Positions 21,191 to 33,290 of a stretch of DNA of 64,000 nt are shown piece after piece. Location: assembly GCA_024704765.1 (NCBI GenBank), contig JAKMXF010000222.1, forward strand, positions 1,116,001 through 1,180,000, in the 5' to 3' direction. A model generated the notes under the pieces. That model was not told where the DNA came from, did not search any database, and worked only from the letters and a program-made list of their open reading frames with translations. Positions within the stretch are counted from its first letter, which is position 1. Each line of letters starts with the position of its first letter. Origin of the DNA: Oopsacas minuta. Lineage: Eukaryota; Porifera; Hexactinellida; Lyssacinosida; Leucopsacidae. Made by a program: the position numbers and the translations under genes.

Positions 21191-22534
21191 CAGGGTGTCT
21201 CAAAAGTTTTTTCACCTTATTCATCAAGCCAGTAAATTGTATTTATTGTAAAGAATCATTAGACTATTTGCCAATGTATTCACCGTTAAGTTCAATACAA
21301 GAATTAATGCGGTTTGGCATTCCATCGATTAAATTCTGGAGAATCGATGGGCTAATACCACTCCAGATATTTTCCAAGATTTTCGCCAGTTGTTTTAGAT
21401 TAGTAGCGGGCTTCCTCTTGTCCAGCTCTGCCTGCATAATGGCCCACAGATTTTCTATAGGATTCAAATCTGGCGAGTTACTAGGCCATATATCTTTCGC
21501 CCAGAATCCTGGTAAATGATCAGAAAGCCACTTCTGTGTCTTTATAGCAGTATGAGCAGGGGCTCCATCCTGCATAAAAAAAGTGTCGGATATCTTTCGA
21601 TACAATTTCCTCTGAGTCAGGGGCCCTCTCATCTTCTTACGTTTATAGGTAGGGAGACAGCACTTAGCCAGTATTTCATTGATATAATAGTCCGCATTCA
21701 CAGAATGTCTTGGGGAGATTAGATGGAGTTCTGATAGTCCACGATGACTCATCATTCCCCAGACCATTAATCTTGGAGGATTTTTGACCGTTTCGACTGG
21801 AGTGATATTACGCGAACTGACGTCCCAAACCCGATCATTCTGTGAATTTGTAGGGTGAAAAAGCTCAAAGGGACTTTCATCACTGAAGAAAACTCGCTCC
21901 CAATCAAGTGAAGTCCAAGATTTATGCTCAAGACAGAACTTGACCCTTTTAGACTTCTGTACTTCCGTCAATTTAGGGTTTGATGGCCGTTTATACGCTT
22001 TAGCCCCAATAGAATTGTGTAAATAACGGTGAACAGTATCTTTACTAATAGCAACATATTTACTTGAAATATATTTCGCCAATTTCCGAGTTGAATGCCA
22101 TCGTTTGCCTATGGATTTTCGAATTATTATTTTTGGGACTCGGGAAAGTTTCGGCGGACATCCAGAACGAGGCTTGTCATTGAGCATTTCTCCAGCTTTT
22201 TGCTTTTTGTTCCAATTCTTTACGGTTCGAATTGTGACTCCAAGTGTGTCAGCAACTGTTCTTTGACTGGAACCAGCTAGTAGCATACCTATCGCTCTCT
22301 CGCGGATGGATAATCTCGTCATTTTGACATCCATAATATTGAAATTTGATAATTATACAAAGTATCGCAAAATGAATCACAAAATTAAATATTTGATACT
22401 ACTCATGGTTGAGAACATTAATCAACTATAAATTGACAATGCTAAAATAAATGGGTAGGTAGTAAATGAGGTAGACTGATTTCTGTTCAAATATATTGAA
22501 ATACTAATGGTGAAAAAACTTTTGAGACACCCTG
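21191..22534 (-). mobile_element. Tc1/mariner element B, DD37E type, intact, 1344 bp
   Basis: Perfect 26-bp TIRs starting CAGGGTGTCTCAAAAGTTTT, TA duplications at 21189-21190 and 22535-22536, and an uninterrupted transposase. It inserted 8 bp outside the right end of the P-like element. Confidence 0.96.
21264..22334 (-). CDS. Tc1-like transposase (DD37E), 356 aa, uninterrupted
   Basis: Cut-and-paste transposase acting on its own TIRs in the nucleus. Residues about 5-110 form the two helix-turn-helix units of the paired-like DNA-binding region (RERAIGMLLAGSSQRTVADT, then IIIRKSIGKRWHSTRKLAKY). The catalytic region has Asp 1 in VFFSDESPFEL (about residue 152), Asp 2 in FMQDGAPAHTA (about 255) and the Glu in NSPDLNPIENLW, with 37 residues between Asp 2 and Glu. 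WGMMSHRGLSELH lies between. The full length equals normal Tc1 transposases (about 340-360 aa), and no stop or frameshift is visible. The ORF starts 200 bp inside the right TIR and ends 73 bp inside the left one. With perfect TIRs and an intact DDE triad, this is the best candidate in the window for a recently active element. Confidence 0.96.
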   Translation of the reverse strand: MDVKMTRLSIRERAIGMLLAGSSQRTVADTLGVTIRTVKNWNKKQKAGEMLNDKPRSGCPPKLSRVPKIIIRKSIGKRWHSTRKLAKYISSKYVAISKDTVHRYLHNSIGAKAYKRPSNPKLTEVQKSKRVKFCLEHKSWTSLDWERVFFSDESPFELFHPTNSQNDRVWDVSSRNITPVETVKNPPRLMVWGMMSHRGLSELHLISPRHSVNADYYINEILAKCCLPTYKRKKMRGPLTQRKLYRKISDTFFMQDGAPAHTAIKTQKWLSDHLPGFWAKDIWPSNSPDLNPIENLWAIMQAELDKRKPATNLKQLAKILENIWSGISPSILQNLIDGMPNRINSCIELNGEYIGK

Positions 22535-22687
22535 TATAGTACACTAAGTTTTAACTAATTTGAATTTCTCAGATTGTAAATAATGTGGGATTTACATATA
22601 TTCTCATCGCTTTTTCTTAGTTCATTTGCCTGCAATTAACTAGTAGGAAATGGCGGATTATCAAAGTTGTTTCAATATACTCATATC

Positions 22688-23515
22688 TGGGGCATTAGGA
22701 TCTTTCAATCAAAGATCATAAAATTTGGATCTTGATCCTTTTGAGGATTGGAAGAGGATCATCAATCCATTGTAAAGTAGGATCTTGATCGGGATCTGAT
22801 TGTTAATTTCTGAAAAATCTCTATCCTTCCAAATATCTACAAGTAATAGTGTAATATTCTTGAATTTGACTGACGAAACAGCACAAGTTGTACTAATCCG
22901 AAACTCCCAATTCAATATCTTGTTCTATACATTTATACTAATTCCTCAATGATCCGCAACTAGTGTATGTATTAACGAAAAACTGTGAGAGATCATTTCT
23001 GGGTATTCAGCAGCTTGTATATGAATAATTATTTTCGTGGTTAGCAATTCCTAACTTATTCCTAACCTTTGAATGCACAAAACCGAATTTTGAGAATATA
23101 CTCTCACTATCCAGCACTTGATGCCACATCTCAAGTATATGGCGACAAAGTGTAATCAGAGTATTCCTGTAGAGATGACTGGTCTCAGATTCCACTATGC
23201 AATACTGGAGATTGTTTGTGTAAATTTTTCCGTAAACAAGGATGGATTGAATGGTTGACTCTTGGCCCTGAAGTTGATAACTATAGCCAAACCTGGTGTA
23301 TTCTAGGCTGCATAATTCTAATCCTGCATCACCTCGCAATTTGAAAATTTGCACCCATGACCTTGGATCAATTATGTTAACCAAATAGTGTGTTGTGGTT
23401 AGCGCCTGTTTGGATCGTTCCTGTACTCTTTGTGACCAAGAAGAAGAGCAGCCAATTCGAAGAATACAAACATGCTTATTCAATCGTGTATTTGATCGAA
23501 TTTCCGTATTGTTAG
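22688..23515 (-). pseudogene. hAT transposase C-terminal relic with 3' terminus
   Basis: The minus-strand frame 23483-23007 contains THYLVNIIDPR and, at its C-terminus, ESIFSKFGFVHSKVRNKL. The latter is the hAT dimerisation motif (E..FS...FVHSK.RNRL). Downstream, 22960-22688 is the 3' untranslated end and terminus (TGGGGCATTAGGATC), repeated at 6217-6500. The N-terminal and catalytic parts are missing. Confidence 0.6.
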
Positions 23516-23529
23516 AGAAAAAACTTGTA

Positions 23530-23598
23530 GTTATTCGAAAGTGTAGCGTTGGTGGATAACGAAAATGTCATCAGAATTATAAAATATATGATGACTTA
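23530..23598 (+). repeat. Repeat R, copy 1, first segment
   Basis: Matches the reverse complement of about 45250-45190 (ATGTCATCAGAATT.TAAAATAT.TGATGACTTA). Copy 1 is cut by the MULE-OTU and CMC-like insertions and continues at 28617-28967 and 33648 to about 34150. Confidence 0.8.
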
Positions 23599-24562
23599 AC
23601 GAGTGTGAAGTTAGCTGAATATTCGACCAGCAGTACTTCGACCTTTAATTTGACCAACTTCCCATAATCAGAATGTAAATATTTTTAGGCCATTTGAAAG
23701 AAGAGATACGGACATTTCTGAAAAAATTATATTTTATAATCTTTAATTTTTTCTAATAGAAATTGGTGCATCTAACCAGCAGTAGTTCACATATGAATTT
23801 AGTATACTTAAATAAATTATTTTTTTCTCAAATCATGGGCATGATTCCTGCTGTATGGACGTTTATGTGTTTAAAATATTATGGTAAATTATGCAAAACT
23901 TTTTGAGATATTTACATTTAAAAACTGGCTTGTTAGAATCGAGTCTCTATTAGATTTGTACTAAGCATACAAATTTAATGAAACATTCTAATCCATTCTA
24001 ACTATAGTAACGCATATAGATTACTGCAATGTCAACTGTTTGATGTAATACGAAATGATTTGTGAATCTAAATATAGTTTTATTTATTGGTGAATTGTTA
24101 TTCAGTTCAATAAATACGAAAATATTAATCAAAAGTCACAGAATATATCAGATTATAAGATTATGTGATCCTTGCATAGTCTTGATTTGTTGTGTTACGA
24201 GTTGAGTTGATGTATTTAGTTATGTACCTCTCAAGTAGGCAGCAGAAGTTTTGAAACTATAATGACTCACATATATATTCTGGGTTAGATCATAATACTT
24301 TCACTTTTACTGTCATTAAAGTCTATTTCTATCGTTCTTACTTGTCCCTTTCAATTTTCATTGCTCGTAGGGCGTAACGTTATTCTTCAGAGATACGCTA
24401 TGTTGCAGAGCATTAAAGAAGCGCCCTCCAATTTACTTTCCAACAATTTACAAATTTCATCGTTATTCTGTTGACATGGGGTTTTCGTATTATTACGAAA
24501 AACTGTATTATAGCTAAGCTATATTTAAGGAATCAAATATTACTAGACCTCTATTGTTGTAC

Positions 24563-27327
24563 CTATACTATAATCTTGTCTAAAATTTCTAAAACAGGTT
24601 CATAATGATTACCTGTATGTACAATATATATTGATTCATTAGCATTAGCGGGAGGCGAATTCAAAACCTCATCAAAAAAAGAACCTTTGCCGGAGAATAC
24701 ATTCCAACTATTTCCAGTCTCTTTCATCAACACCCATATGTCAGTCTTAAATAGAAGCACTGCTGTAAATAGTTCCAAATCTTCACCCCATACTCCATTG
24801 CCTTTAATGTTTGTTTTATTTATATAATCTATTGTGTTCCTATTAGTATTTAGGTATTTGTTAGTAATAAATTTTCCACTTTTTCTTTTAGCGAACTTGA
24901 CATACTGTCTACAATGCATTTACGTATTATATGAGAATTATCTGGCGAACCTGACACGGAATATACTAAGAAAGAAAATAAGCAGTTCCCATCTCCAGGA
25001 ATATACTGAGTTCTGCTAGGTATATAATAATTCAACGGCCTGTTCATTTGACTATTAATATTATTTATTCCTAGACTTACTCTGACATTAAGTAATGTGT
25101 TACAAATATCTAACTTTCCTGTGTGGGAGATGGGATTATAACTTGGAAGATCATAATTTAAAGTGCACAATTCTATTAGATCCAAATCTGTTATAATATC
25201 AACGTTATTAAATGAGAGGACAACATCTGGGCTCGTGTTTCTTACAGAATCTTTGTCAATATTCCTTTCTTTGTGTAGAATTAACTTTGAATTCAAGTAC
25301 CATTTGTTAAGGAAGTGGGTTATCTCAGCAGTTACTTGGTCCGAACTTATCATTTCTCCTACAGGGATAGGTGTAATGTGGTGGTCGGGATGTTGTAGAG
25401 TTAAAGCATAATAATAATAGATTTGGTGCAAAACTGAGGTTTGCGTATAATGGAACCTGTAGCATCCAAAATGCAAAACTATATCTTTAGTTAAATATTT
25501 CAACACCTCTATCTGCCTCTTCACATATAGATGCATAATGAAGGGTTCCTTAACAAAATATTGGATGTAACCAGGTATTGGCTTTTCACTCAATAAGTTA
25601 CGATAATATTCTTGAGTGATAGAAATATCTGTAATTAGATCATTAGAAAATCTATTAAATGATATAGCTTCAGGTTTTATCTGTCTTAAGCATTCTTGAG
25701 ATCTCAGGTTAGAAAAATTACCTCTACAATTTTCCATTGAGCTACTTTGACAGTTAAGCTGTTTATGAAAAATATTTGTGACAGATGTGTGCTGAAAACT
25801 TTCTCCATAAATTTTCGCAAACTACCAGATATATGACGTGCATGTACAGTCTCTCCATCAGAATGTTGCAAGGAGAGTGAACCACTTAGTACATATTGTA
25901 TTGTGATTGTATTCGTAGTTACAAGCTCGTCAACACAATACTCAAATTTGTAACAATTATAAAACTTGCATTCAGCAGATGCTCGAAAGTAGGGCGCATT
26001 TATTTTTCGGCTGGAAGACTTTATAAACCAATAATTGTTTAATTTAAGAACACATGCTGGATATATTGTAGATATTTTATCGCTAAACACAGCTGTCCAA
26101 TCTCTATTCAACATATCTCTACCTTGTAAATCGTAAAATGACTACTATCCCATTCACCAATCTCAAGAAGAAATTCTCCATTGATGTTTCACTCTGGTGT
26201 CATAAGTAATTCATCAGATTTATCAGATAACGGGGCTATTTGGTCATTAACTGTATTTGAGATAATATTGGTGCATTTGATAGGATCTTCATCTTTAAAA
26301 TCCTCAACAGGAAGATGAGGAGTATTTTTCAGAGCTGGGGTTTGTGATAACCGGGGAAATTTCTATTCCGCATGTCCTAGCATTAATGCAATTAGGATAG
26401 AGGCTTTAAATGCCTCAATACCAATACAGGAAAACTGGTCTCGCAATTTGACTACCCAATGAATAAATTAACTCATCTGATCTTTGGTCAGAAGCAAGTA
26501 CTTATTCTCAAACAAAATGGTTGATTTACAATCAATTTTATGTAGAACTATCCACATTAGCAACATGGCTGTCTGCCCAATGACTTGATGTTCATACTAA
26601 CTTTTGGGAAAATTATTTACTAATGACTACACTGTACAAATTCAATACTTTCAAATTCCCAAAAACATTCGTAAGAATTTGGACTCCGATAACGGTAAAT
26701 GTTACAACCATCAATCCACAACTGAGCCTGATGATTGTTGTAATAATAATATTCGACTAAACTACTACTATCATTACATCCGCAAAGGTCGATACTGTAT
26801 TGCTCATCTCTCAAGTCATAGTAATGAGATGGGTCTGATGCAGCTGAGGACCAAATTACCATTAGCCTATCATCTAGCAAATCCTGTTCAATTGACTCCC
26901 AACATATTCCTTCATGATTATCATGAAAAGAAGACGCAGATTCCAGGCAATGGACAATATCTCGATAAATTGTGGCAGTTTGAAGAGATGGCAAATCCAC
27001 TATTGAGAAAGAGTCGAGACTATAACTCACAATCAATGATTTGGTTGTACTTTGTGGAGGTGATGGACATAGAGAAAGCGATTTACACGGTATGAAATCT
27101 ATAAATGCCTGAGGCGAGACTGATAGATCGATTATTCGCTCGAATAACACACGTATATTGTGTGAATTATTTTTCCATTTCGAATAAATAGATGTTCGTT
27201 GAGCCGGATTATTGCGGCCATGTAGTTTTTTACAAATAATGCCCCAAATAGAATCACTAACGCTAGGGGCAACAGAAAGTGAACTCGCAACCTCTTTGTA
27301 TGAATTGAAAGTGGATTCGATATACAA
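24563..27327 (-). pseudogene. MULE-like transposase with C-terminal OTU protease domain
   Basis: One minus-strand coding stretch broken by a few shifts and stops. 27327-26620: open 235-aa N-terminal part of unknown fold. About 26100-25800: a C..C DNA-binding-like segment (YFRASAECKFYNCYKFEY). 25737-25300: IPGYIQYFVKEPFIMH, then near 25450 DATGSII in a frame offset by one base (probably the first catalytic Asp), then YYYALTLQ and IPVGEMISSDQ. About 25200: IITDLDLIEL, probably the second Asp. 25000-24563: OTU domain with PGDGNCLFSFLVYSVSG (catalytic Cys), VWGEDLELFTA and IVHTGNHYEPVL (catalytic His), with a frameshift near 24856. Family recognition rests on the GYIQ-DATG-E.ISSD pattern, which I know from multi-copy invertebrate proteins usually left unnamed. 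MULE assignment comes from TIR length and the 9-10 bp duplication. Confidence 0.7.
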
Positions 27328-28169
27328 AAGTAACAGCTGAAGGTCTCGTGGAACTAAAAAAGGAACATAAAAATACTATATGCGCCGTACTCACCAGAAA
27401 ACGTGTTAAGATAAATATAACTTCTGTTATAGCAATTGATTATTACACATCAAGCACGTGTTCCGATGAGACGGAAATAATTTAAATAGGAAGAAAGGAA
27501 GTTACATTTTGAAATATTGATTCCACTTGAAGTAATAAAACTATTTGGTTCCATTGAAGGAGGGTCGAAACGAAAGTATGATTCTAAATGTGGAGAAAAT
27601 AATACAATCTTTGATATTGGGAAGAATTTAGATACCTTTTTCCTCGAATAGTAGGTAGCCCTTCTTCGAATAATCTCCCCCCTGAATGAACCTCGAAATA
27701 TATAATAGTCCCGGAGTACTATTCGAGAAAAACTGTATATTGAAAATAGACAACAAACCTAGGTCAATAAGACTTGTATTAGAGTTTGGAATTGTAAAAT
27801 CGTGAAATATTTTTTGATGAAAGTGATAAAAATAAAAGAGTGTGTTAATGAATGGATGAAATATAAGATAATATTGATACAAATACCAAAGGACTATTTC
27901 AAAAGGTTTACACTTCAGCAACAGTGTTTTGTATTTCAAATGGAGAAGTTATCATGTGAATATGTATATTATTAGAATGATTTCATGGTACATCTAACAT
28001 TAGTTGATTAAATCATTGAAATTTAACAAATAATTCCGAATTATTCATTTCTACTAGACATTTAAACTTTGATTATTATTTTCTATTTGGGATGTATGGA
28101 AAGTAAATGCTATGGCATTAATTGAAAGTATATTCTGATCTTTGAGTAATTCATAATGACTCAACTGAG
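27328..28169. other. 5' untranslated region of the MULE-OTU element
   Basis: Between the transposase start and the right TIR. No convincing coding sequence; AT-rich. The promoter of the transposase should lie here or in the right TIR. Confidence 0.45.
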
Positions 28170-28616
28170 ATCAAACAGTCAATATTGCAGTAATCTATAT
28201 GCGTTAGTATAGTTAGAATGGATTAGAATGTTTCATTAAATTTGTATGCTTAGTACAAATCTAATAGAGACTCGATTCTAACAAGCCAGTTTTCAAATGT
28301 TAATATCTCAAAATGTTTTGTATATTTTACCATTGTATTTTAAACACATAAACGTCCATACAGCAGGAATACATGCCCATGATTTGAGGAAAAAATAATT
28401 TATTTAATTATACTAAATTTATATGTGAACTACTGCTGGTTAGATGCACCAATTCTATTAGAAAAAATTAAAGATTATAAAATATAATTTGTTTTCAGAA
28501 ATGTCCGTATCTCTTCTTTCAAATGGCCTAAAAATATTTACATTCTGACTATGGGAAGTTGGTCAAATTAATGGTTGAAGTACTGCTGGTCGAATATTCA
28601 GCCAACTTCACACTTG

Positions 28617-28967
28617 TGATGACTTAGCAATAGGTTTGAAAGTTTTCCAAATGTGTCGACTATTATGTGTTATTTAATTGGCTTCCCATTCTTAGTTTTC
28701 ATCTACATACTATTGCGGGCTAGCGGATTATGTGTTTAAAATTTCTTTTAACAATATTTATTACTTTATGAATCATTTTAGTTTTAAAAGTTAGACAAAT
28801 AAGTTTGTGATGATTCGACTAGGTCACTTCAGTCACTAATTTTACTCACTTATACTCTTCAGATTTAACGAAACTAGTATAATTGGAAAGACGAGAGTTG
28901 AAGCTTTTCGAAATATGTTTTTATCATAAGAATTTTTACATTTAGTTACTTTTTGGGTTAAAAATTA
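28617..28967 (+). repeat. Repeat R, copy 1, middle segment
   Basis: Reverse complement is found at about 45205-44870 (shared: GGATTATG.GTTTAAAATTTC, CAGATTTAA...GAAAC). It ends where the CMC-like element begins at 28968. Confidence 0.8.
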
Positions 28968-29255
28968 CATAGGTCAACAAGGTTTTTCATCAAAGATCAT
29001 TTATGATTTTCTAACGTGATTTTTTGTCCTGATTTCAAATCTGCTTTCCATTTTTATCTATCACGTGTAGCTTTTTCATAAAATCCAACTATATTATTCC
29101 ATTATTTTCAATAATATAATTCTAAATATTTGAAAGTTTTACAATAGCAAAGTATCACAACTTTTATATTAATGCAATATATCCCAATTTACTAGCTCTA
29201 TTTTTCTCTTTTTTGAATCAATCAATCTGGTTTCTCATAATACATCGCAGATATA

Positions 29256-30752
29256 TTAATACTCCAGACAGACTTTGCTATGTTTGTGGCTCCTTTTGTT
29301 TAAATCACAACGACGTACCATAACAAATGACATCAAGAGAATATATAGCCAATATTTTGATGGTCCTTTAGGTGATCAATATAAGATATGGGCGCCTCAT
29401 GTGATTTGTTCTGCTTGGTTTAGTTGCTTACATGATTGGGTGAACAAAAGAATAACTTCAATGCCTTTTGCAATACCAATGGTTTGGAGGGAACCAAAGA
29501 ATGACTACCATGATTGCTATTTTTGCATCGTAAATACCACTGCGTTTTCGATGAAAAATAATCATAGAATAATTTACCCAGATTTGGAATCTGCTCGCAG
29601 GTCAGTTTCTCACGATGTCTCCTTGCCTGTCCCGACTCCTACGTTATATGGATTTGATTCTCTTTCTGATGGCGTATATACTTTGCCATATTCAATAGAC
29701 GAATCTTCTATTGGTTCAGAATACGTCCCTGAAGATAAGAATTTAGCGTCCTAAACCTTCACACAAGGTGAATTGAATGACCTTGTCAGGGATCTTGATC
29801 TAGCGAAGGAAAAGGCAGAACTTCTTACATCAAGACTTCAACAAAAGAATTTACTCAATAAGAATGGTATAGTGTCCCACTACCGTAAAGAAATTTTTTG
29901 ATTTGGCTCAATATTTTAAAGTTGATGGTCCTCTCTGTAATTCTAATGATATTGACGGGCTTTTTTCTATTTATCACAGGAACATTCATCTTCTGATTGG
30001 CGCCTATATATTGATTCATCGAAACATAGCTAAAGCAGTTTTATTGCATAACGGAAATACAAATCCTGCCATTCCAATTGCTCACTCTGTACATCTTAAG
30101 GAGTCCTATATAAACCTGGAAGAAGTTTTGGTTGTGATCAAATATAGAACACGCTGGTGGGATAAATCTGGGGATCTTAAGGTTATTGGTCTGTTAATGG
30201 GATTGCAACAAGGATTTACCAAATATTCCTGCTTTCTTTGTTTATGGGATAGTCGTGCAACAATAGATCATTACAAAAAGCGTGATTGGCCCAAGAGAAC
30301 AAATTCTAAACTAGGCATATCCAATATTGAGTATTCACCATTGGTAGATCCCAATAATATCTTTTTGTCACCACTTCATATAAAACTCATATTGATGAAA
30401 AGTTTCGTCATAACAATGAATAAAACAAATTCTACGGGGTTTCGCTATATTCTTGAGAAATTTCCCAAACTAAGTGATGCTAAGCTTATAGAAGGTGTAT
30501 TTATTGGATCACAAATTAGGGAAGTTCCCAAGGATGAAGAGTGGTGACAATATACTTTCCGCTAAGGAATTACCAGCTTGGAAATCTTTCAAATTGATTG
30601 TGAAAACCTCCTAGGTAATATGAACTCAACAGAGCATTAGAGGGAGTAAAAACTTAATTCAATTATATGAAAATATGCGATGCCGTATGTCATTGAAATA
30701 CACTTTTTGCACTTCTATCTTGATTTTTCGAGAAAACATTGGTGCTGTAAGC
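29256..30752 (+). pseudogene. CMC-like DDE transposase, copy 1, part 1
   Basis: The N-terminal zinc motif CYVC (29270) is followed by a frameshift, then WAPHVICSAWF, PMVWREPKNDYHDCYFC (29490-29530) and AARRSVS-type linker. After 29880: GPLCNSNDIDGLF, WRLYIDSSKHS (candidate Asp 1) with a frameshift, then KAVLLHNGN. Next are KSGDLKVIGLLMGLQQG (candidate Asp 2), TKYSCFLCLWDSR (C-x2-C), LSPLHIKLILMK and GVFIGSQIRE, ending in a decayed stretch where the hAT inserted at 30753. The same protein family occurs at 58659-60352. The D...C-x2-C arrangement resembles that of RAG1/Transib/Chapaev transposases. Stops and shifts make it non-functional. Confidence 0.65.
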
Positions 30753-33123
30753 CAGTGTTTCGCAACCTTTTTCAACCACGGACCTCTTTTTGTTCCATTT
30801 CCAACCTTGCGGACCCCTAACATTTGATTTGTGTTTATTTCCAAATATTATGGTTAAAATCTATTTATTTTCTTAGACAACAATCAAGTGATATAAGTAA
30901 TGTTTGCTATTACAATGAAAATGTCTCATAATGTAATATGTTTCTAGTAATTAATTGTTTCCTTGTGCTTGGATGATATGTGTTAATTTTTCAAAATTGG
31001 GTGATATTTTAGTAAGTGCAATGCGTAAACCATTGTGGATATCCAATCTATTTCTTAATTTTGTTTTAATCATTGTCACAGCACTGAACACATTTTCCGC
31101 AAAGTAGGTAGTCGCAAATGGCGAAATTCTGTCTTTGATTGCTACTGTGGCTAAAGTCGGTGCAAGTTTCCTGCCTTGACTAATCCAGAAATCTACATAT
31201 CCAAATTTCTCGAGATGACGTTTTCGCAGTCATGTTTACTTGGATGTCAATAAGTTCTTCCTGTGCTTTGTTGCCAATTTCAGCTACATCATCAGCAGTT
31301 GCGGTAAAAGGATTGGCAACAAAGTTCAGCTTGGTAACGTTTGGAATGTCATCAAATCTTCGATTGATCTCTATTTCCAGATTGTCCACACGCTGGATAA
31401 ATATTAAGGACAACTCAAGTGGAAGTTTGCATTTAGCCAATTCTGATAATTGTGGAAACATGTCATATTCCCCACGTTCTAGCTTTGTCCTCCAAACTTT
31501 TAATCGTCCACAGAAACTATTCATAACTTGCATGCAATCGATGAGTGTGATATCTTTACCTTGGAGTTTGAGGTTGAATGGTTATAGTGATCAAAAATGT
31601 GAGAGATAGCCCAACAGATGACAAATTGAATATTCTCAAAAAACGCAGAATATTTACTATCAATATTTTTCAGAAATTCTAAGATTCTGTCTCTTAATTC
31701 AAATACTCTACCAAGTACCCGACCTCTCGATAACCACCCCAGTTCTGTGTGAAGGAGTAGTTACTGATGGTCTTTATCTGCACATAGCTATGCGATTAAG
31801 CGTGAGTTGAGTGGCCTTGATTTTAGGAGGTTAACGACTTTGATGCAACATATAACACATCACTTAGTTTTTCTGAGAGTTTCTTGGCTGCCAATGCTTG
31901 CTTGTGAATGAAACAGTGAATAATTCTCCACTGGGGTGCCATTGCTTTTAGTCTCGTATTGAAGCCTTTATTCTTGCCCATCATGGAAGCAGCTCCATCA
32001 GTGCAACACCCTATAAGATTTACATATTTCCGGTGATGTAACTGAAAAAAGTATCTACAGCATTGAATATGTCTTCGCCTTTAGTTGTTGTTGTTAGATT
32101 TACTGATAATAAAATATCATTTCAAGTGTGTCTTAGTAATCTATCGGGCGTATACAAGAAGAAGTGCTTCAGAAGAGATTGTGGTGTTCTCATCTAATTG
32201 AATTGAAAAGTTATCAGACGCTCGAATTTCATTTAATAACTGTTCTTCACAATTTATAGCTATGTCGTCGATTCTTCTCTTTACTGTGTCCGCTGATAAT
32301 GGTATCAATTGTATCTTCTTAGCTGCTTAATCGCCTTGGAGTATGGATACCATTTCAATACAATAAGGCTTTATCAGCTCTTCCCCAATATTATGGGGTT
32401 TTTTAGCCTTGGCAATATTGAAACTGACATGATAAGAAATCTTGGTCGCTAGTTCGAGATCTTTATCTTACTAAAAAGAATCCTTAATCATAGGGGGCCT
32501 GTTAGATAGATAAAGTAACCTTTTCCGCTCAAAAATTGAATCTCCAGATTCAATATAGTTGAGTGTTTTGTCTCTTGGTGACGTTTTAGTTTGGATGGTT
32601 TCATCGCATCATTAGAAAGTATTTCTCTGCAGATTACACATTCTGGTTTTGAAATATCAACTCTTGATGCGATAAAACCAAATTTGAGATATGTTGGATA
32701 GTATATACGAGATTTGATATGAAATGAAACAGTTTTTCCACTTGAGGCCATCTCAATTTTATTACAGTATATTAATGGAAGCTGTATGTCGTCAGATTTG
32801 TTAAATATTAGAAAAGACAATGAACCGTAAATGAAACGAAGCGTACTTAGTTTGTATATCGAAATTAAACAAGATGATTTTTAAATACTTCTCTTTTATA
32901 CAAATTGCAATAATCTATAAACCGCCCAAATCATATTTTAAGAACGCTGCCTATTGAGGTTTCTGATATTAATATTTGCGAAGCAAAAAGACATTGAGTA
33001 AATTTCCAAGAATATAATTGGATGTTATTTAATCCAAGTAAATGTTCTCATGGACCCCTGCGGACCCCTAAAATCATCATACGGACGTCTAGGGGTCCAA
33101 GGACCTCACGTTGCGGAACACTG
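30753..33123 (-). mobile_element. hAT transposon (ZBED5/Buster-like), 2371 bp
   Basis: Ends CAGTGTTTCGCAACC and CAGTGTTCCGCAACG (inverted), perfect 8-bp duplication CTGTAAGC at 30745-30752 and 33124-33131. It is inserted inside the CMC-like transposase coding region. Confidence 0.95.
30951..32751 (-). pseudogene. hAT transposase with BED zinc finger (ZBED5-like)
   Basis: Starts MASSGKTVSFH, then BED finger PECVICREILSNDAMKPSKL with KRHQETKH (C2H2 type, 32660-32560). The middle is broken by stops and shifts; a recognisable piece lies at 31533-31180. The C-terminus AENVFSAVTMIKTKLRNRLD, LRIALTKISPN and EKLTHIIQAQGNN-stop (31110-30951) is the hAT dimerisation region with the normal end of this family. 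At about 600 residues the length is as expected. Confidence 0.85.
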
Positions 33124-33131
33124 CTGTAAGC

Positions 33132-33290
33132 GATGAACAGGGCGAACGATTTCACCAGGACATTCTCAGAATGGAAAATCGATATCAAGGTTTCTGAAAT
33201 GACAGTATGATGGCGGACTGTTGCTGGATGTTGTACAGGGATGAACCAAGGAGAGTTTACAAAAGGAATTCTTACTCTCAACGTTTTTGA
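33132..33290 (+). pseudogene. CMC-like DDE transposase, copy 1, part 2 (C-terminus)
   Basis: Continues after the hAT insertion: DEQGERFHQDILRMENRYQG (candidate catalytic Glu in EQGERFHQD), MMADCCWMLYRDEPR and a terminal NSYSQRF followed by TGA. Aligned block for block with the end of the second copy near 60190-60352. Confidence 0.75.

Larger units (their letters stand above)
23600..28616 (-). mobile_element. MULE-like transposon with long TIRs carrying a transposase-OTU gene, 5.0 kb
   Basis: Arms 23600-24044 and 28170-28616 are inverted repeats of about 445 bp with high identity (for example TGAATATTCGACCAGCAGTA in both). Direct duplication TGATGACTTA at 23589-23598 and 28617-28626, 9-10 bp as in Mutator-like elements. 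The uninterrupted site is preserved in the repeat copy near 45200. It contains one minus-strand gene. Confidence 0.9.

Noticed and set aside
26604-27095. 163-aa plus-strand frame
   Set aside because: Antisense shadow of the N-terminal part of the MULE-OTU gene, whose other blocks all lie on the minus strand.
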